Program-made: the position numbers and the translations under genes
From: Planctomycetota bacterium
GTDB taxonomy: Bacteria > Planctomycetota > Planctomycetia > Pirellulales > Pirellulaceae
Assembly: GCA_026692865.1 (NCBI GenBank)
Contig: JAPLNI010000025.1
Location: 1-64,000 of the forward strand
DNA: 64,000 nucleotides
Reading direction: 5' to 3'
Part shown: positions 8,995 through 18,134 of the stretch, one piece after another
Numbering within the stretch: the first letter of the stretch is position 1
How the letters are laid out: the number at the start of each line of letters is the position of its first letter
The notes under the pieces: generated by a model
What the model was told of the DNA's origin: nothing
Database searches by the model: none
What the model saw: only the letters and a program-made list of their open reading frames with translations

Positions 8995-9173
8995 AGTAGC
9001 TGCGTCTCTCCGAGATGCAAAGGGATCGCGTCGGGTGATGAAAATGGCCTTTTTCTTGTGCCTTAGCCTCGAGTGATATCTTGCAAATTGTGGCAAAATC
9101 GTAACCCTCGGCTCGTGCCATCGGCTCAGGTTTTATCAGCCCAGGGTCGCGTCTGCGGAGAGACGCTGCTACT
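8995..9173. repeat. Nested palindromic repeat element after fumC
   Basis: The outer ends are inverted copies: AGTAGCTGCGTCTCTCCG from 8995, and the complement of AGTAGCAGCGTCTCTCCG ending at 9173. Each copy begins with GTAG and contains its own small hairpin (GCGTCTC...GAGATGC on the left; GCGTCT...AGACGC on the right). Between them, 9035-9142 is a degenerate member of the ~110-bp family also seen at 41271-41390 and 51197-51306, beginning GGTGATGAAAATGG and ending GGCTCAGGTTTTATCAGCCC. GTAG-footed hairpins in inverted pairs resemble REP doublets of other bacteria. Confidence 0.72.
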
Positions 9174-9177
9174 TAAG

Positions 9178-9876
9178 TTAGCTTAGTTGTCCACGCTGGG
9201 CGTCCAGTGCTTTGATCCATGGGCCGATATATTGGCCGTGATCGTGGTAGGTTCGACCGCTGAACATATGGCGATCGATGACGCATGGTTCGTTGACGTA
9301 AATGCCGCCACATGATTCTAAGTCAAACTTGCATTTTGCAACCGTGGCCATGCGAAGGCCTTTGACGATGCCGGCTCGAGCGGGAATCTCGACTCCGTGG
9401 CAGACGCTCGCGCAGGGCTTTTTGTTCTCCCAGAACCATCGCGTGATTCGTAGCAAGTCTTCGTCCTCTCGGATGTATTCGGGAGCGCGGCCACCGCTGA
9501 AGAAGATACCAGCATATTCTTCTGGCTTGATGTCTTTGAATGCGATATCGGCTTGGATCGTATATCCTTCCCATTCTTTGGTGATGGTCCAGCCCGGTTT
9601 TACTTCGTGAAGCACCATCTGGTATAGACGCTTCTCAGGAGCTGCAACCACAGGTTGATAACCTCCCTCGATGAGTCGGTAGTACGGATAGAGCGTATCG
9701 ACGGTTTCGGTAGCATCGCCGACGATGATTAAAACTTTGGGTTGCGACATCTTGTTTTCCTTTGAAGACGGATTGTTGGAGGATGAGGATTGGGATTGTG
9801 CGTTGGCTGCCAACGCGGCAACAGAACTACTTGCAGTTCCGGCTATGAAACTTCGTCTGTCGAGAGGCATGATCAC
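9178..9876 (-). CDS. DJ-1/PfpI-family protein with Tat-like leader
   Basis: The leader (DRRSFIAGTASSSVAALAANA) has the twin-arginine pattern, suggesting folded export; a start at Met3 is equally possible. The mature part, from residue 46, is a class I glutamine amidotransferase-like DJ-1/PfpI domain. It contains KVLIIVGDATETVDTLYPYY, AGIFFSGGRAPEY and the nucleophile elbow CASVCHGVEIPARAG with Cys159 followed by His160. Members include cysteine peptidases, glyoxalases and chaperone-like proteins, and the sequence does not decide between them. It lies 30 bases downstream of the broken sugar-isomerase-like gene in the same direction, so the two may form a unit. Confidence 0.85.
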   Translation of the reverse strand: MIMPLDRRSFIAGTASSSVAALAANAQSQSSSSNNPSSKENKMSQPKVLIIVGDATETVDTLYPYYRLIEGGYQPVVAAPEKRLYQMVLHEVKPGWTITKEWEGYTIQADIAFKDIKPEEYAGIFFSGGRAPEYIREDEDLLRITRWFWENKKPCASVCHGVEIPARAGIVKGLRMATVAKCKFDLESCGGIYVNEPCVIDRHMFSGRTYHDHGQYIGPWIKALDAQRGQLS

Positions 9877-9906
9877 ATTCGTTTCGTAATGGCGAGGTTG
9901 GAATTG

Positions 9907-10832
9907 TTAAGCTTTTTTAAGGATCATATCGAGATACGCTCGTGAGCGATTTGTTTCGGATGTAACTTGATCTGTTGTTTCTAGAATTGGAACACCACGC
10001 GGAAATGGATGCATAAAAATCTCAGTCCATCCACTGTAGTTGTGATCCTTCAGTACCGATACCATCGGAGCAAAATCAAGTTTGCCTCGCCCAGGCATTT
10101 GTAACTGCTCCTCTTCTTTAGGAAGCTTTGTCATGCATCCGTTACCGTGCTCCCATGCGTAAAAGACATGAAGAGAATCGATGACGCCTCGAAGAAGCGC
10201 AGCGAGTATATTCGCGTCTTGAGGCAAATGGTATGGAGCGAACGCGATCCCTAGGTGTTTTGATGGACAAAGCTTTGCTAGGTACCGAAGCGAGTCAGGT
10301 GAGTCAATCAAGTTTTTGGCATGATTCTCAATCGCAATAGTAACCCCGGTTTCTTCTGCGATTTCTAAATGTGGCTTCATCTGCTCAATAAACTTTGACA
10401 CGGCTTTCTTCAATTCAGCACCCACCAAATTGATTGGTCCCTTGCCACCCGTGACAATTGTCTTGCATCCAAACTGTTTGGCTAACTGCATTTCGTCTTT
10501 TAGCCCAAATGGTCCTAACTTGTACTGAGTAATACAACCCAAGCTGGTCTGATTTTGCTTTAGTAAACCAGCGAATTTCGGTTCCCCATTTTATCCAATT
10601 GCTCGCGTTGGTTGCCGTGGACCATTGGCCAAAGGTCGATTGCTGATGCTCCCGTTTTAGAGACATCTGGAATGATCTCATAAATATCCGTGTAGCCGTA
10701 CATGCAAGACGCTAGCAGATGTTTTAATCGGAAATCGCTTGCGTTAGCTGCTTGGAGGAATGATCGACTGCTGGCGATTGACAACGCTGCGAGCGATGTC
10801 GACTGAATAAACTCACGTCGATGAAAAATCAT
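9907..10832 (-). pseudogene. Sugar phosphate isomerase/epimerase-like gene with frameshift
   Basis: Two minus-strand frames together encode one TIM-barrel protein of the xylose-isomerase-like (AP endonuclease family 2) group. The 5' part, from 10832, has a Tat-like leader (HRREFIQSTSLAALSIASS) and runs to QREQLDKMG. The 3' part continues in another frame with EPKFAGLLKQNQTSLGCITQYKLGPFG, then AIENHAKNLIDSP, AFAPYHLPQD and GWTEIFMHPFP. The frames join if one G is restored to the G run that lies as CCCC at 10584-10587 on the plus strand. The reading may be a real pseudogene, a sequencing error in a short homopolymer, or slippage. The rest of the gene shows no decay. Confidence 0.8.
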
Positions 10833-11002
10833 TCTAGTTGGCTCTGCGTAGATGGGTGTGTCACGACCATTTACCTATTGCTGTTATTTTGTTTTTAAAT
10901 TTTATTCGCGATTTACCCAAGCTGTCATTACAATATTTCTTAATAGTGTTGCAATATTTTGTCAACTGAAAAAATTCATTAAAACTCTTTTGTCTCAAAA
11001 TC
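10833..11002. promoter_or_regulatory. AT-rich divergent promoter region
   Basis: This 170-bp gap separates the sugar-isomerase-like gene from the divergent XylR-like regulator gene and must hold both promoters. It is visibly more AT-rich than its surroundings. CAATATTT occurs twice as a direct repeat (about 10930-10937 and 10951-10958), a spacing of 21 bases, suitable for two half-sites of an AraC-type regulator on one face of the helix. That the neighbouring regulator binds here is inference from position only. Confidence 0.4.
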
Positions 11003-12157
11003 ATGAAACGTGTTGCTCTTCTTATCGAAACGTCTCGGACCTATGGTCGCGAGTTGCTGCACGGTGTTCGGCGGTATGTAACAGAGCATGGGCCGTGGTC
11101 GATCTTTGCAGAGATACGCGATCTGGAGTCGAAACCGCCGGCGTGGTTGCGTGCCTGGGATGGTGACGGAATTCTTACACGAACCGTTTCGCAAGCGATG
11201 ATCGATGCAGTCAAAAGTGTCGGTGTTCCTACTATCGAACTACGTTCTACAAAGCTACTTCATAAGTTTCCTTTTGTAGGAATCAACAACACCGATCTGG
11301 GTAAGATATGTGCAGAGTACTTGCTTGAGCGTGGGTATCAACATTTCGGTGTTTATGAATTGACAACCGAACATTTTTTCGTTGAGCGTAGTCGCAGTTT
11401 TGCAAGCAGTATCAAGAATGCCGGTTTCGTTTGTCATGCTTTTAGGCAGTCTTCAAATCGTGAAAAACCGATGGTATGGGAGAAGCAACAGCGTTTATTG
11501 GTGGATTGGTTGAAGCAACTCCCCAAACCAATTGGCATTCTGGCGTGTACTGACCAGTTAGGCTTTTGGTTACTCGACGCCTGTGCCCGCGCTGAGATTG
11601 CGGTCCCTGAACAAGTCGCAGTCCTTGGAGTTGAAAATGATGAGACGCTTTGCAGCATGAGCAATCCACCTCTGTCAAGTGCTCGGCTTGGCGGCGAACG
11701 GGTTGGCTATGAAGCAGCCGCGTTGCTCGATCGCTGGATGGATGGAGGGCTTGCTCCGAAAAAGAAAACGCTGCTATCCCCGATCGGTATCGAAACGCGT
11801 CGCTCAACGGATATTGTCGCAGCAGCAGACCCGTTATTAGGGCAAGCTTTAAGAATAATTCGGGATCGTGCTTGTGAGGGGCTTCGTGTGGATGATTTGC
11901 TTCGCGAGGTTCCTCTTTCGCGAAGTTCACTAGAACGAGGCTTTCGCGATTTGTTAGGGCGATCACCCAATATGGAAATTCACCGCGTCAAGTTGCAGCG
12001 TGTCCGAGAACTGCTTGCGATATCCGATTTGACACTTGATGAAATCGCGGCCCGGACCGCCTTCAGCCATAAGCACTACTTGGCAAGTTGCTTTCGGAAG
12101 GCATTTGATATTACTCCAGGCACGTTTCGTAAGCAATCACGCGGAAGCACTCAATAG
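11003..12157 (+). CDS. XylR-like AraC-family transcriptional regulator
   Basis: The protein has 384 residues in two parts. Residues 1-270 resemble a LacI/periplasmic-binding-type sugar sensor (RVALLIETSRTYGRELLHGV near the start, FPFVGINNTDLG, and a later LACTDQLGFWLLDAC...VAVLGVENDETLC). The C-terminal hundred residues hold two helix-turn-helix motifs of the AraC type (LRVDDLLREVPLSRSSLERGF and LTLDEIAARTAFSHKHYLASCFRKAF). This arrangement is that of XylR, the xylose-responsive activator, and planctomycetes carry many paralogues. The ligand here is unknown. It is divergent from the broken sugar-isomerase-like gene, a plausible target. Confidence 0.9.
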   Translation: MKRVALLIETSRTYGRELLHGVRRYVTEHGPWSIFAEIRDLESKPPAWLRAWDGDGILTRTVSQAMIDAVKSVGVPTIELRSTKLLHKFPFVGINNTDLGKICAEYLLERGYQHFGVYELTTEHFFVERSRSFASSIKNAGFVCHAFRQSSNREKPMVWEKQQRLLVDWLKQLPKPIGILACTDQLGFWLLDACARAEIAVPEQVAVLGVENDETLCSMSNPPLSSARLGGERVGYEAAALLDRWMDGGLAPKKKTLLSPIGIETRRSTDIVAAADPLLGQALRIIRDRACEGLRVDDLLREVPLSRSSLERGFRDLLGRSPNMEIHRVKLQRVRELLAISDLTLDEIAARTAFSHKHYLASCFRKAFDITPGTFRKQSRGSTQ

Positions 12158-12162
12158 CCGTG

Positions 12163-13269
12163 TTACTTAGAAGTCGCCGGCCGTAGAACACGAACTCGAT
12201 GCGACTCACTATCGCCGATAAAAACCGATCCATCTGCATCGACAAAGATACCGTGCGGGCGCGCTAGCTTACACTGCTTTGGGTCACCGTCGGGTCCATC
12301 CCCTTTTTGCCCCGTACCGACCATCAGCTCGATTGTTCCCTGCTCGCGATTAAATCTCCAGATCGTGCTGCTCTCTGAATCAACTAGCCACGCGTTCCCG
12401 GCTGCATCCATGGCGATACCCTTGGGTCCGTTAAGCAAGGCTTGCTTTGCTGGTCCTGCTTGGCCGGTGAAACCCTTCTTTCCCGAGCCAGCTTTATGAA
12501 AGATTTTTTCAGCGCTCAGGTCGAACTGAAAAACTTGATTACCTTCGCGGGTCGCAAGCCAAAGGTTTCCATTAGCATCGAAGTCGATGGAACGTGGTCC
12601 GTTGAGAGGAGTCCCCTTAATAGGCGAGCCATCGGGAGTTGGACCCGCTTTGCCTGTTCCAGCAAAAGTCGAAATCTTCCCCGTTTTCATATCGATCTTT
12701 CGAATGACATGGTTGCCAATATCGCATACGTAGAGATCCCCCTTGCTGTCAAACTGAATGCTATGAGGTTGCTTGAACTGCGCGCTGATGGCTGGTCCGC
12801 CATCGCCTTGATAACCAGCGGTACCTGTACCCGCGATTGTCGAGATTACGTTCGTCTTCATGTCGATCTTGCGAACGACGTGATTCATCATATCGACTGC
12901 GAATAGGTTGCCGGATGCGTCGAATCGAATCTCATGCGGCAGATTGAAAGTCGCTTCGAGAGCGGGTCCGCCATCTCCGGTGAAGCCCTTCTTTCCGTTG
13001 CCTGCGACGGTAGTGATGGTTCCGTCTGCTGCAATGCGTCGGATTCGTTGCCCCGTGTACTCGCAAAACCAGATCGCTCCATCGGGGCCTCGAATGACAC
13101 CAAATGGATTGTCCAGCTTTGCAAGTGTAGCTGGTCCGCCGTCGCCCGAAAATCCTTGCGTGCCCGTTCCTGCGTACGAGGAAATCGTCCAGGCCTCGGC
13201 AGAGACCGCTATCACAGGACAACCGAAAATGCAAAAAAAGGCAAGCACAAGGGAACTTAGGTTCATCAT
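12163..13269 (-). CDS. Secreted NHL-repeat beta-propeller protein
   Basis: A signal peptide (about residues 1-25, ending VSAEA) precedes five or six NHL repeats that should fold as a six-bladed propeller. Each repeat contains GTGTQGFSGDGGPA- or GNGKKGFTGDGGPA-like turns, followed by LPHEIRFDASGNLFAVD, NHVVRKID and similar strands. Such proteins bind ligands or act as lyase-like scaffolds, and no catalytic residue can be assigned. Its 3' end lies five bases from the end of the convergent regulator gene. Its length, 368 residues, is just enough for the propeller and nothing more. Confidence 0.88.
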   Translation of the reverse strand: MMNLSSLVLAFFCIFGCPVIAVSAEAWTISSYAGTGTQGFSGDGGPATLAKLDNPFGVIRGPDGAIWFCEYTGQRIRRIAADGTITTVAGNGKKGFTGDGGPALEATFNLPHEIRFDASGNLFAVDMMNHVVRKIDMKTNVISTIAGTGTAGYQGDGGPAISAQFKQPHSIQFDSKGDLYVCDIGNHVIRKIDMKTGKISTFAGTGKAGPTPDGSPIKGTPLNGPRSIDFDANGNLWLATREGNQVFQFDLSAEKIFHKAGSGKKGFTGQAGPAKQALLNGPKGIAMDAAGNAWLVDSESSTIWRFNREQGTIELMVGTGQKGDGPDGDPKQCKLARPHGIFVDADGSVFIGDSESHRVRVLRPATSK

Positions 13270-13428
13270 TTTGTTTTGTTAAACTTTGGAGCTCTGGGAT
13301 TTGTTCCAGCTTTGGGGGAGAAGATTATGAAACCAAAAAGACAAATGATTAATCGAAAAACGAGCCATAAAGCGACGATTAATCTCCGAGCTCGCATTAG
13401 CCTCACTAGAAAAAACAACTTGCTTGCA

Positions 13429-14667
13429 TCACTTCGCTGCGACCTTTGGCAGCCATCGATGCTGCGCACCGCTAATGACCAAGCACGACTCGCTAGACGC
13501 GATGACGTGTTCGAGTTCTTCTGTTTCAAGCATTGCGCCAATGCCAAGTTCTTCGACAACTTCGCGTGGGAGCTTTGAAAGCAAATAGACAACGTGCTTG
13601 GATCGAGATCTGAGGATTTCGATAGCGGCGAGTGATTGCGGATGATGACTTTTTAGCAGGTGCTGTTCGATGGAATCATTCTCTTCGATTCCTGCTAGCC
13701 AGCGAAATGGCGGGCCCGGCTTTGTTTCTAGGTTTGTTGCGACGGCAATCTTACCATCCTCGTTGACGTAGTTTTCTGCCATGAACAAAACGCGAGCGAC
13801 ATTTTCCCAGCTCTGTTGATCTTGGTCACCATCGATACTGACAACGACTAGGTCATAACGATCTTGGATCGGCGGGAGAGAACGCGGAGAGACTGCGTCG
13901 ACAATCGATTGCTCGACAGAATCAACCTTGCCAAAAAACAGACTATCGATGTTTCCCTGTGGGCCAGGAAGAACAGCAAGCACGGGTTGGATACCGAGAA
14001 GCCATGCCACTTCAGTAGCAGCACGAAGACGCTTTTCTTTCTTCGCGTGGCAATCCGTAGAACAGTCGTGCTTCCATCGACTTTGCGTCTTGGAGTCTGT
14101 GAACCAAGGAACTATTCCGTAGAGCCCGGCATGCGCCCATGCATCGGTGTCACGAGCGACGGTGATCGGTAAAACAACATCCGCTTCCAAAAGTGCTCGA
14201 TCCACATAAATTGCATCCGCCCCACTGGCTGCTGCAGCAAGGTAACCCATCGTTTCTGCATCGTCGCCTCGATGATATCGCACCGAAACGGCACCCTTGG
14301 CAGATTCGCTAAGCCGAGTTGCCAACGAATCGACGATTTTTTCGTGGTCGTGGGAAACGAGGACAGTAATACGAGTCGGGGGAACACCATGCCCGACTAA
14401 ATACTCGACAACAAACTGCAGCAATAGTTCGGCTTGAGGGACGCCAGGCTCAAGTGGAATAGCCACCGAGTCTCCATCGACAATCGCAAGCGCCAGTTCG
14501 GGGAATTCGACAGGTTGATCGAAAGCGTTGAAAACAGCCTGACGCAGGTCGATCGAGTTCTCCAACTGCCAGTCGGTAACCTCGGTCGTGTGGTGGGGAA
14601 TTTGCAGCAAGATTAGCTCTTCACCAACGGCAAACTTCATCGAACGTACTGCCTGTGTTGTGGCCAT
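13429..14667 (-). CDS. LarA-like DUF2088 protein
   Basis: This protein of about 412 residues resembles the N-terminal domain of LarA, the nickel-pincer lactate racemase family (DUF2088). Visible features are LALAIVDGDSVAIPLEPGVPQ and an alternating alpha/beta core with RITVLVSHDHEKIV, SVRYHRGDDAETMGYL and ADVVLPITVARDTDAWAHAG. The classical nickel-cofactor lysine and histidines of LarA cannot be confirmed, so racemase activity is not claimed. The frame is open to an ATG at 14748, but the ATG at 14667 (MATTQAVRSMKFAV) or the one 27 bases further on is nearer the conserved start. No larB, larC or larE homologue is present nearby. Confidence 0.7.
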   Translation of the reverse strand: MATTQAVRSMKFAVGEELILLQIPHHTTEVTDWQLENSIDLRQAVFNAFDQPVEFPELALAIVDGDSVAIPLEPGVPQAELLLQFVVEYLVGHGVPPTRITVLVSHDHEKIVDSLATRLSESAKGAVSVRYHRGDDAETMGYLAAAASGADAIYVDRALLEADVVLPITVARDTDAWAHAGLYGIVPWFTDSKTQSRWKHDCSTDCHAKKEKRLRAATEVAWLLGIQPVLAVLPGPQGNIDSLFFGKVDSVEQSIVDAVSPRSLPPIQDRYDLVVVSIDGDQDQQSWENVARVLFMAENYVNEDGKIAVATNLETKPGPPFRWLAGIEENDSIEQHLLKSHHPQSLAAIEILRSRSKHVVYLLSKLPREVVEELGIGAMLETEELEHVIASSESCLVISGAQHRWLPKVAAK

Positions 14668-14855
14668 TTCCGATTGCTCCGTACAAAGACTTTCAAGGCC
14701 TAGAAACTGACGAGTGATCGAACCAGCACTTTGTTGATTGATAATCACTCAAACTTCCATCCTCATCTTAACGCATTCCGCATGATCGTGGTACAATGTA
14801 GTTCCGAACTTGGCGAATCCTCGTATCTCCCTCTTCAAAAACAGAACCGATTGGA

Positions 14856-15377
14856 ATGAAGTCCGAAGCTATCATCGCGACCGATTCGTTGGTGAAAAAA
14901 CTGAGCGTAGGCGTCATTATGGGTTCTCAGTCCGACTGGGAAACCATGAAGCATGCGTGCGACGTTTTAGACCAATTTGGTGTCACTTATGAAAAGCGAG
15001 TCGTATCGGCACATCGCACGCCGCAGTGGATGGTCGAGTATGCGTCGACCGCTCGAAACCGTGGCTTGAAAGTGATTATCGCCGGCGCCGGGGGTGCAGC
15101 TCATTTGCCTGGCATGGTCTCATCGATGACTACGCTTCCAGTGGTTGGCGTCCCCGTACAGAGCCGCGCACTGCAAGGATTGGATTCGCTGTTAAGCATC
15201 GTTCAAATGCCCGGTGGAGTGCCGGTCGCAACCATGGCAATCGGTAGTGCCGGTGCAACGAATGCAGGGCTCATGGCAGTGCGGATACTCGCGATTAGTT
15301 CCGATCACTTAGCCGAACGATTGGAACAATATGCATCCGATCGCGCGGGCCAAGTCATGGACGTATCGCTCTCGTAA
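14856..15377 (+). CDS. purE: N5-carboxyaminoimidazole ribonucleotide mutase
   Basis: PurE class I moves the carboxyl group of N5-CAIR to carbon 4 to give CAIR in purine synthesis. The 173-residue protein contains [17 protein letters not shown], the catalytic histidine in VVSAHRTP, and the glycine-rich [13 protein letters not shown]. These are family hallmarks, as is [20 protein letters not shown]. An extra N-terminus of about 18 residues precedes the core. It is first in a same-strand run with purK (58 bases downstream), so substrate passes directly to or from the next gene product. Confidence 0.96.
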   Translation: MKSEAIIATDSLVKKLSVGVIMGSQSDWETMKHACDVLDQFGVTYEKRVVSAHRTPQWMVEYASTARNRGLKVIIAGAGGAAHLPGMVSSMTTLPVVGVPVQSRALQGLDSLLSIVQMPGGVPVATMAIGSAGATNAGLMAVRILAISSDHLAERLEQYASDRAGQVMDVSLS

Positions 15378-15435
15378 ACTGGACTTCAACGGTAAGCACC
15401 TTCTCTCCAATAGCCACTTCATCACAAGCAGCAAC

Positions 15436-16620
15436 ATGGCAATGACTCAGCAAGCGACAGACCAAGCGATGATTTTGCCTGGATCGCGACTGGGAATCTT
15501 CGGCGGCGGACAGCTTGGCCGCATGTTTGCCCACGCAGCACAACGACTCGGATACTCCGTCGTTGTCTTTACTCCCGATCAAGGGAGTCCTGCAAGTCAG
15601 GTCGCCAACGAAACGATCCTCTCGGACTACGAAGATCCGAAAGCGGTACGAAAATTCGCCGAGTCGGTCGATGTTATATCGCTCGAATTTGAAAACATTC
15701 CGCTTGATGCTGTCGCGAGAGCCGCTGAAGTAACTCCCGTTCGTCCGGGGCTCCATGTCTTGGAAGTCGCTCAACATCGCATTCGAGAAAAAACAACGCT
15801 TCAAAACTTTGGATTCGCGGTGACACCTTTCGTCGCAGTGGAGTCGATGGATCAGTTGCAAAACGCAAGCGACCAACTCGGATTTCCAATGGTTTTGAAG
15901 ACCGCTCTTTGGGGATATGACGGCAAGGGCCAACGAAAAGTCAACTCAATGAAAGAAGCAATCGCGGCCTTCGAGCTGCTCGGACCGAGCGCTGTTATTG
16001 CCGAAAAGCTGATTGATTTTCAAGCAGAAGTTTCGATTTTGGTTGCACGTTCTCCACGAGGCGAAATCGCCGTCTATCCGATGTTTTACAACGAGCACTC
16101 TAACCACATTCTCGATGTTTCGATGTGCCCTGTTCCAGAGCAGTTCGCAGCGATCGCGATAGAAGCCGAGTCCATCGCACGTGGAGTAATCGAGTCAATT
16201 GATTGCGTGGGATTGCTTTGCATTGAATTCTTTATTTCGAAGTCCAACCAGTTGATGATCAACGAACTGGCTCCGCGACCACATAACTCCGGACACCTCA
16301 CGATGGAAGCCTGCCGCACGGGACAATTCGAACAACAAGTCCGCGCGGTTTGCAATCTTCCTCTTGGAGACACTCGGCTGATTCAGCCTGCGGCGATGGC
16401 CAACTTGCTCGGTGATGTCTGGGCCGTCGGGCATCCTCGATACGAATCAGCCTTTGCTGCTCCGAACACGTTCCTGCACCTATATGGTAAGGATGATGCT
16501 AGGATGGGAAGAAAAATGGGGCACTTAACATGCTTGGCAGATAGCAGTATCGAAGCGGCCGTCCAATCGCGATCAATTCGCGAGTCGATGCGAGCATTTG
16601 GAAATCGCCTTTTTGACTGA
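15436..16620 (+). CDS. purK: N5-carboxyaminoimidazole ribonucleotide synthase
   Basis: PurK uses ATP and bicarbonate to carboxylate AIR to N5-CAIR, the substrate of PurE. The protein is an ATP-grasp enzyme. It shows the N-terminal LGIFGGGQLGRMFAHAA, the substrate loop ISLEFENIP, the ATP-grasp lysine region FPMVLKTALWGYDGKGQ, and the metal and substrate site INELAPRPHNSGH. The frame is open to an upstream ATG at 15331 inside purE; the ATG at 15436 starts closer to the family's usual position and avoids the overlap. It is followed by the histidine kinase gene after 48 bases. Confidence 0.94.
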   Translation: MAMTQQATDQAMILPGSRLGIFGGGQLGRMFAHAAQRLGYSVVVFTPDQGSPASQVANETILSDYEDPKAVRKFAESVDVISLEFENIPLDAVARAAEVTPVRPGLHVLEVAQHRIREKTTLQNFGFAVTPFVAVESMDQLQNASDQLGFPMVLKTALWGYDGKGQRKVNSMKEAIAAFELLGPSAVIAEKLIDFQAEVSILVARSPRGEIAVYPMFYNEHSNHILDVSMCPVPEQFAAIAIEAESIARGVIESIDCVGLLCIEFFISKSNQLMINELAPRPHNSGHLTMEACRTGQFEQQVRAVCNLPLGDTRLIQPAAMANLLGDVWAVGHPRYESAFAAPNTFLHLYGKDDARMGRKMGHLTCLADSSIEAAVQSRSIRESMRAFGNRLFD

Positions 16621-16668
16621 AGTTCTCATTGAGACATTTTTGAATAAAAAGCTAGGTAATGGGCATAC

Positions 16669-18114
16669 ATGAATCGATGGAGTGATCTGCAACCTTCGTT
16701 TTTGAAACTTCTGGGAGTTTGGGTATTCGCTGGCGGACTTCTGTCCATCGCTTTGTTTTTTTTGGCGGGGTCGGTCTGGGCGATCAGCTTTCTTTGGTTG
16801 CTTGGGGGCTACATGCTTTGGTGGGCGCGATCCTCGTTTATCCTTCGGTTGGATGATTTTGCAGAGACGCTGGATACTTGGAATGCGACTTTCGAATCAC
16901 AAGGCGAGGACCGAAGGCTTCCTGTTTTGCAATCGAGCGGGTATCTCGACTATCTTGAAGAAGTTGTTCAACGACTCAGTAGTTCACTCGCAAAAGTTGA
17001 TCGTCGGCTAAGTCGATTGCAAGGCGAAGAGGCCCGAGTCGCGACCGTTTTGAGATCCACGATGGTAGGGATCTTGGCGTTGGATGAATCGCAACAACTC
17101 CTGCTAGTCAATCACGCCGCGAAAGAAATGCTAGACATCACCGGTCGTCCTACCCCGGGTCGACCACTGGTGGAATTCATTCGGAATCCAAAGATTATTG
17201 CGTTAGTCCAAGAGGTTCGCGATAGCGGGCGTTTGAGCGAACTGGAGGTCGACGGGAATGCAGTCCGCTCGCCGATGTCGCGGCAGTCGGCCAACCAAAT
17301 CCTACGATTGAGAGCGTCGCCACTCACCGCTGACGGTGCTGCTCCAGGAGTTCTAATTTTAATAAGCGACGAAACCCGTCTTCGACGTTTGGAGGCGATG
17401 CGCCGAGATTTTACGGCCAACGTCTCGCATGAATTAAAGACTCCTTTAGCCGCCATTCGCGCTTATGCCGAAACGCTTTTAATGGGAGCATTGGAAGATC
17501 CGGACGCAAATCGACGCTTCGTCCAAAACATATCCGATCAAGCCGAAAGACTCGACGAATTGATTCACGATCTTCTCCGTCTCGCAAGATTGCAATCGGA
17601 GCCAGACGGGATTTCGACAACGCCAACCGCGATCATTCCTATCATTGAGCAAAGCATCTTACAACATCGGGCGATTGGTCTCGCAAAAGAGATCTCGATT
17701 GACTTCCCCAAACCCAATTTCGCTCAATCAAACGACAATTGGTTCGTAATGGGTGATGAAGAAGCGTTGTTAACAATTTTTAACAACTTGATCGGTAATG
17801 CAATTCGTTACACGCAACGCGGCGGGCAAGTTCACATACGAGTCGATCCTCGTCCGGACCATCTGGTAATAGCTGTCGAAGATAACGGTATCGGGATTCC
17901 TGCCGAAGACCACGAGCGAATCTTTGAACGATTCTACCGCGTTGAAAAGGCTCGCAGTTCCGACACTGGTGGAACGGGGCTTGGATTAGCGATCGTGAAA
18001 AACTTGGTCGTTGCGATTGGCGGAACGGTTACAATCGAGAGCCAAGTCGGGGAGGGGAGTTGCTTTACAGTAAGCTTAGTACGCTACGCGCCGGATCTTC
18101 AAACCCCAGTATAG
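16669..18114 (+). CDS. PhoR-like sensor histidine kinase (orphan)
   Basis: This 481-residue membrane kinase has two adjacent N-terminal hydrophobic segments (about residues 12-50) and little periplasmic sequence. A PAS-like domain follows (VLRSTMVGILALDESQQLLLVNHAAKEML, about 125-235). The HisKA motif ANVSHELKTPLAAI has phospho-acceptor His254. The ATPase domain shows NNLIGNAIRYT, VEDNGIGIP and GTGLGLAIVKN. The layout matches PhoR/PhoB-type phosphate sensors, but there is no response regulator or pst/pho gene in the window, so the signal is unknown. It sits between purK and lnt in the same direction with short gaps and may be cotranscribed. Confidence 0.9.
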   Translation: MNRWSDLQPSFLKLLGVWVFAGGLLSIALFFLAGSVWAISFLWLLGGYMLWWARSSFILRLDDFAETLDTWNATFESQGEDRRLPVLQSSGYLDYLEEVVQRLSSSLAKVDRRLSRLQGEEARVATVLRSTMVGILALDESQQLLLVNHAAKEMLDITGRPTPGRPLVEFIRNPKIIALVQEVRDSGRLSELEVDGNAVRSPMSRQSANQILRLRASPLTADGAAPGVLILISDETRLRRLEAMRRDFTANVSHELKTPLAAIRAYAETLLMGALEDPDANRRFVQNISDQAERLDELIHDLLRLARLQSEPDGISTTPTAIIPIIEQSILQHRAIGLAKEISIDFPKPNFAQSNDNWFVMGDEEALLTIFNNLIGNAIRYTQRGGQVHIRVDPRPDHLVIAVEDNGIGIPAEDHERIFERFYRVEKARSSDTGGTGLGLAIVKNLVVAIGGTVTIESQVGEGSCFTVSLVRYAPDLQTPV

Positions 18115-18134
18115 CTTTCGCAATTGTTTCACGG

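Noticed and set aside
13266-13592. Overlapping plus- and minus-strand frames between the NHL and LarA-like genes
   Set aside because: They mostly run into the LarA-like coding region in other frames and have no domain or start support.
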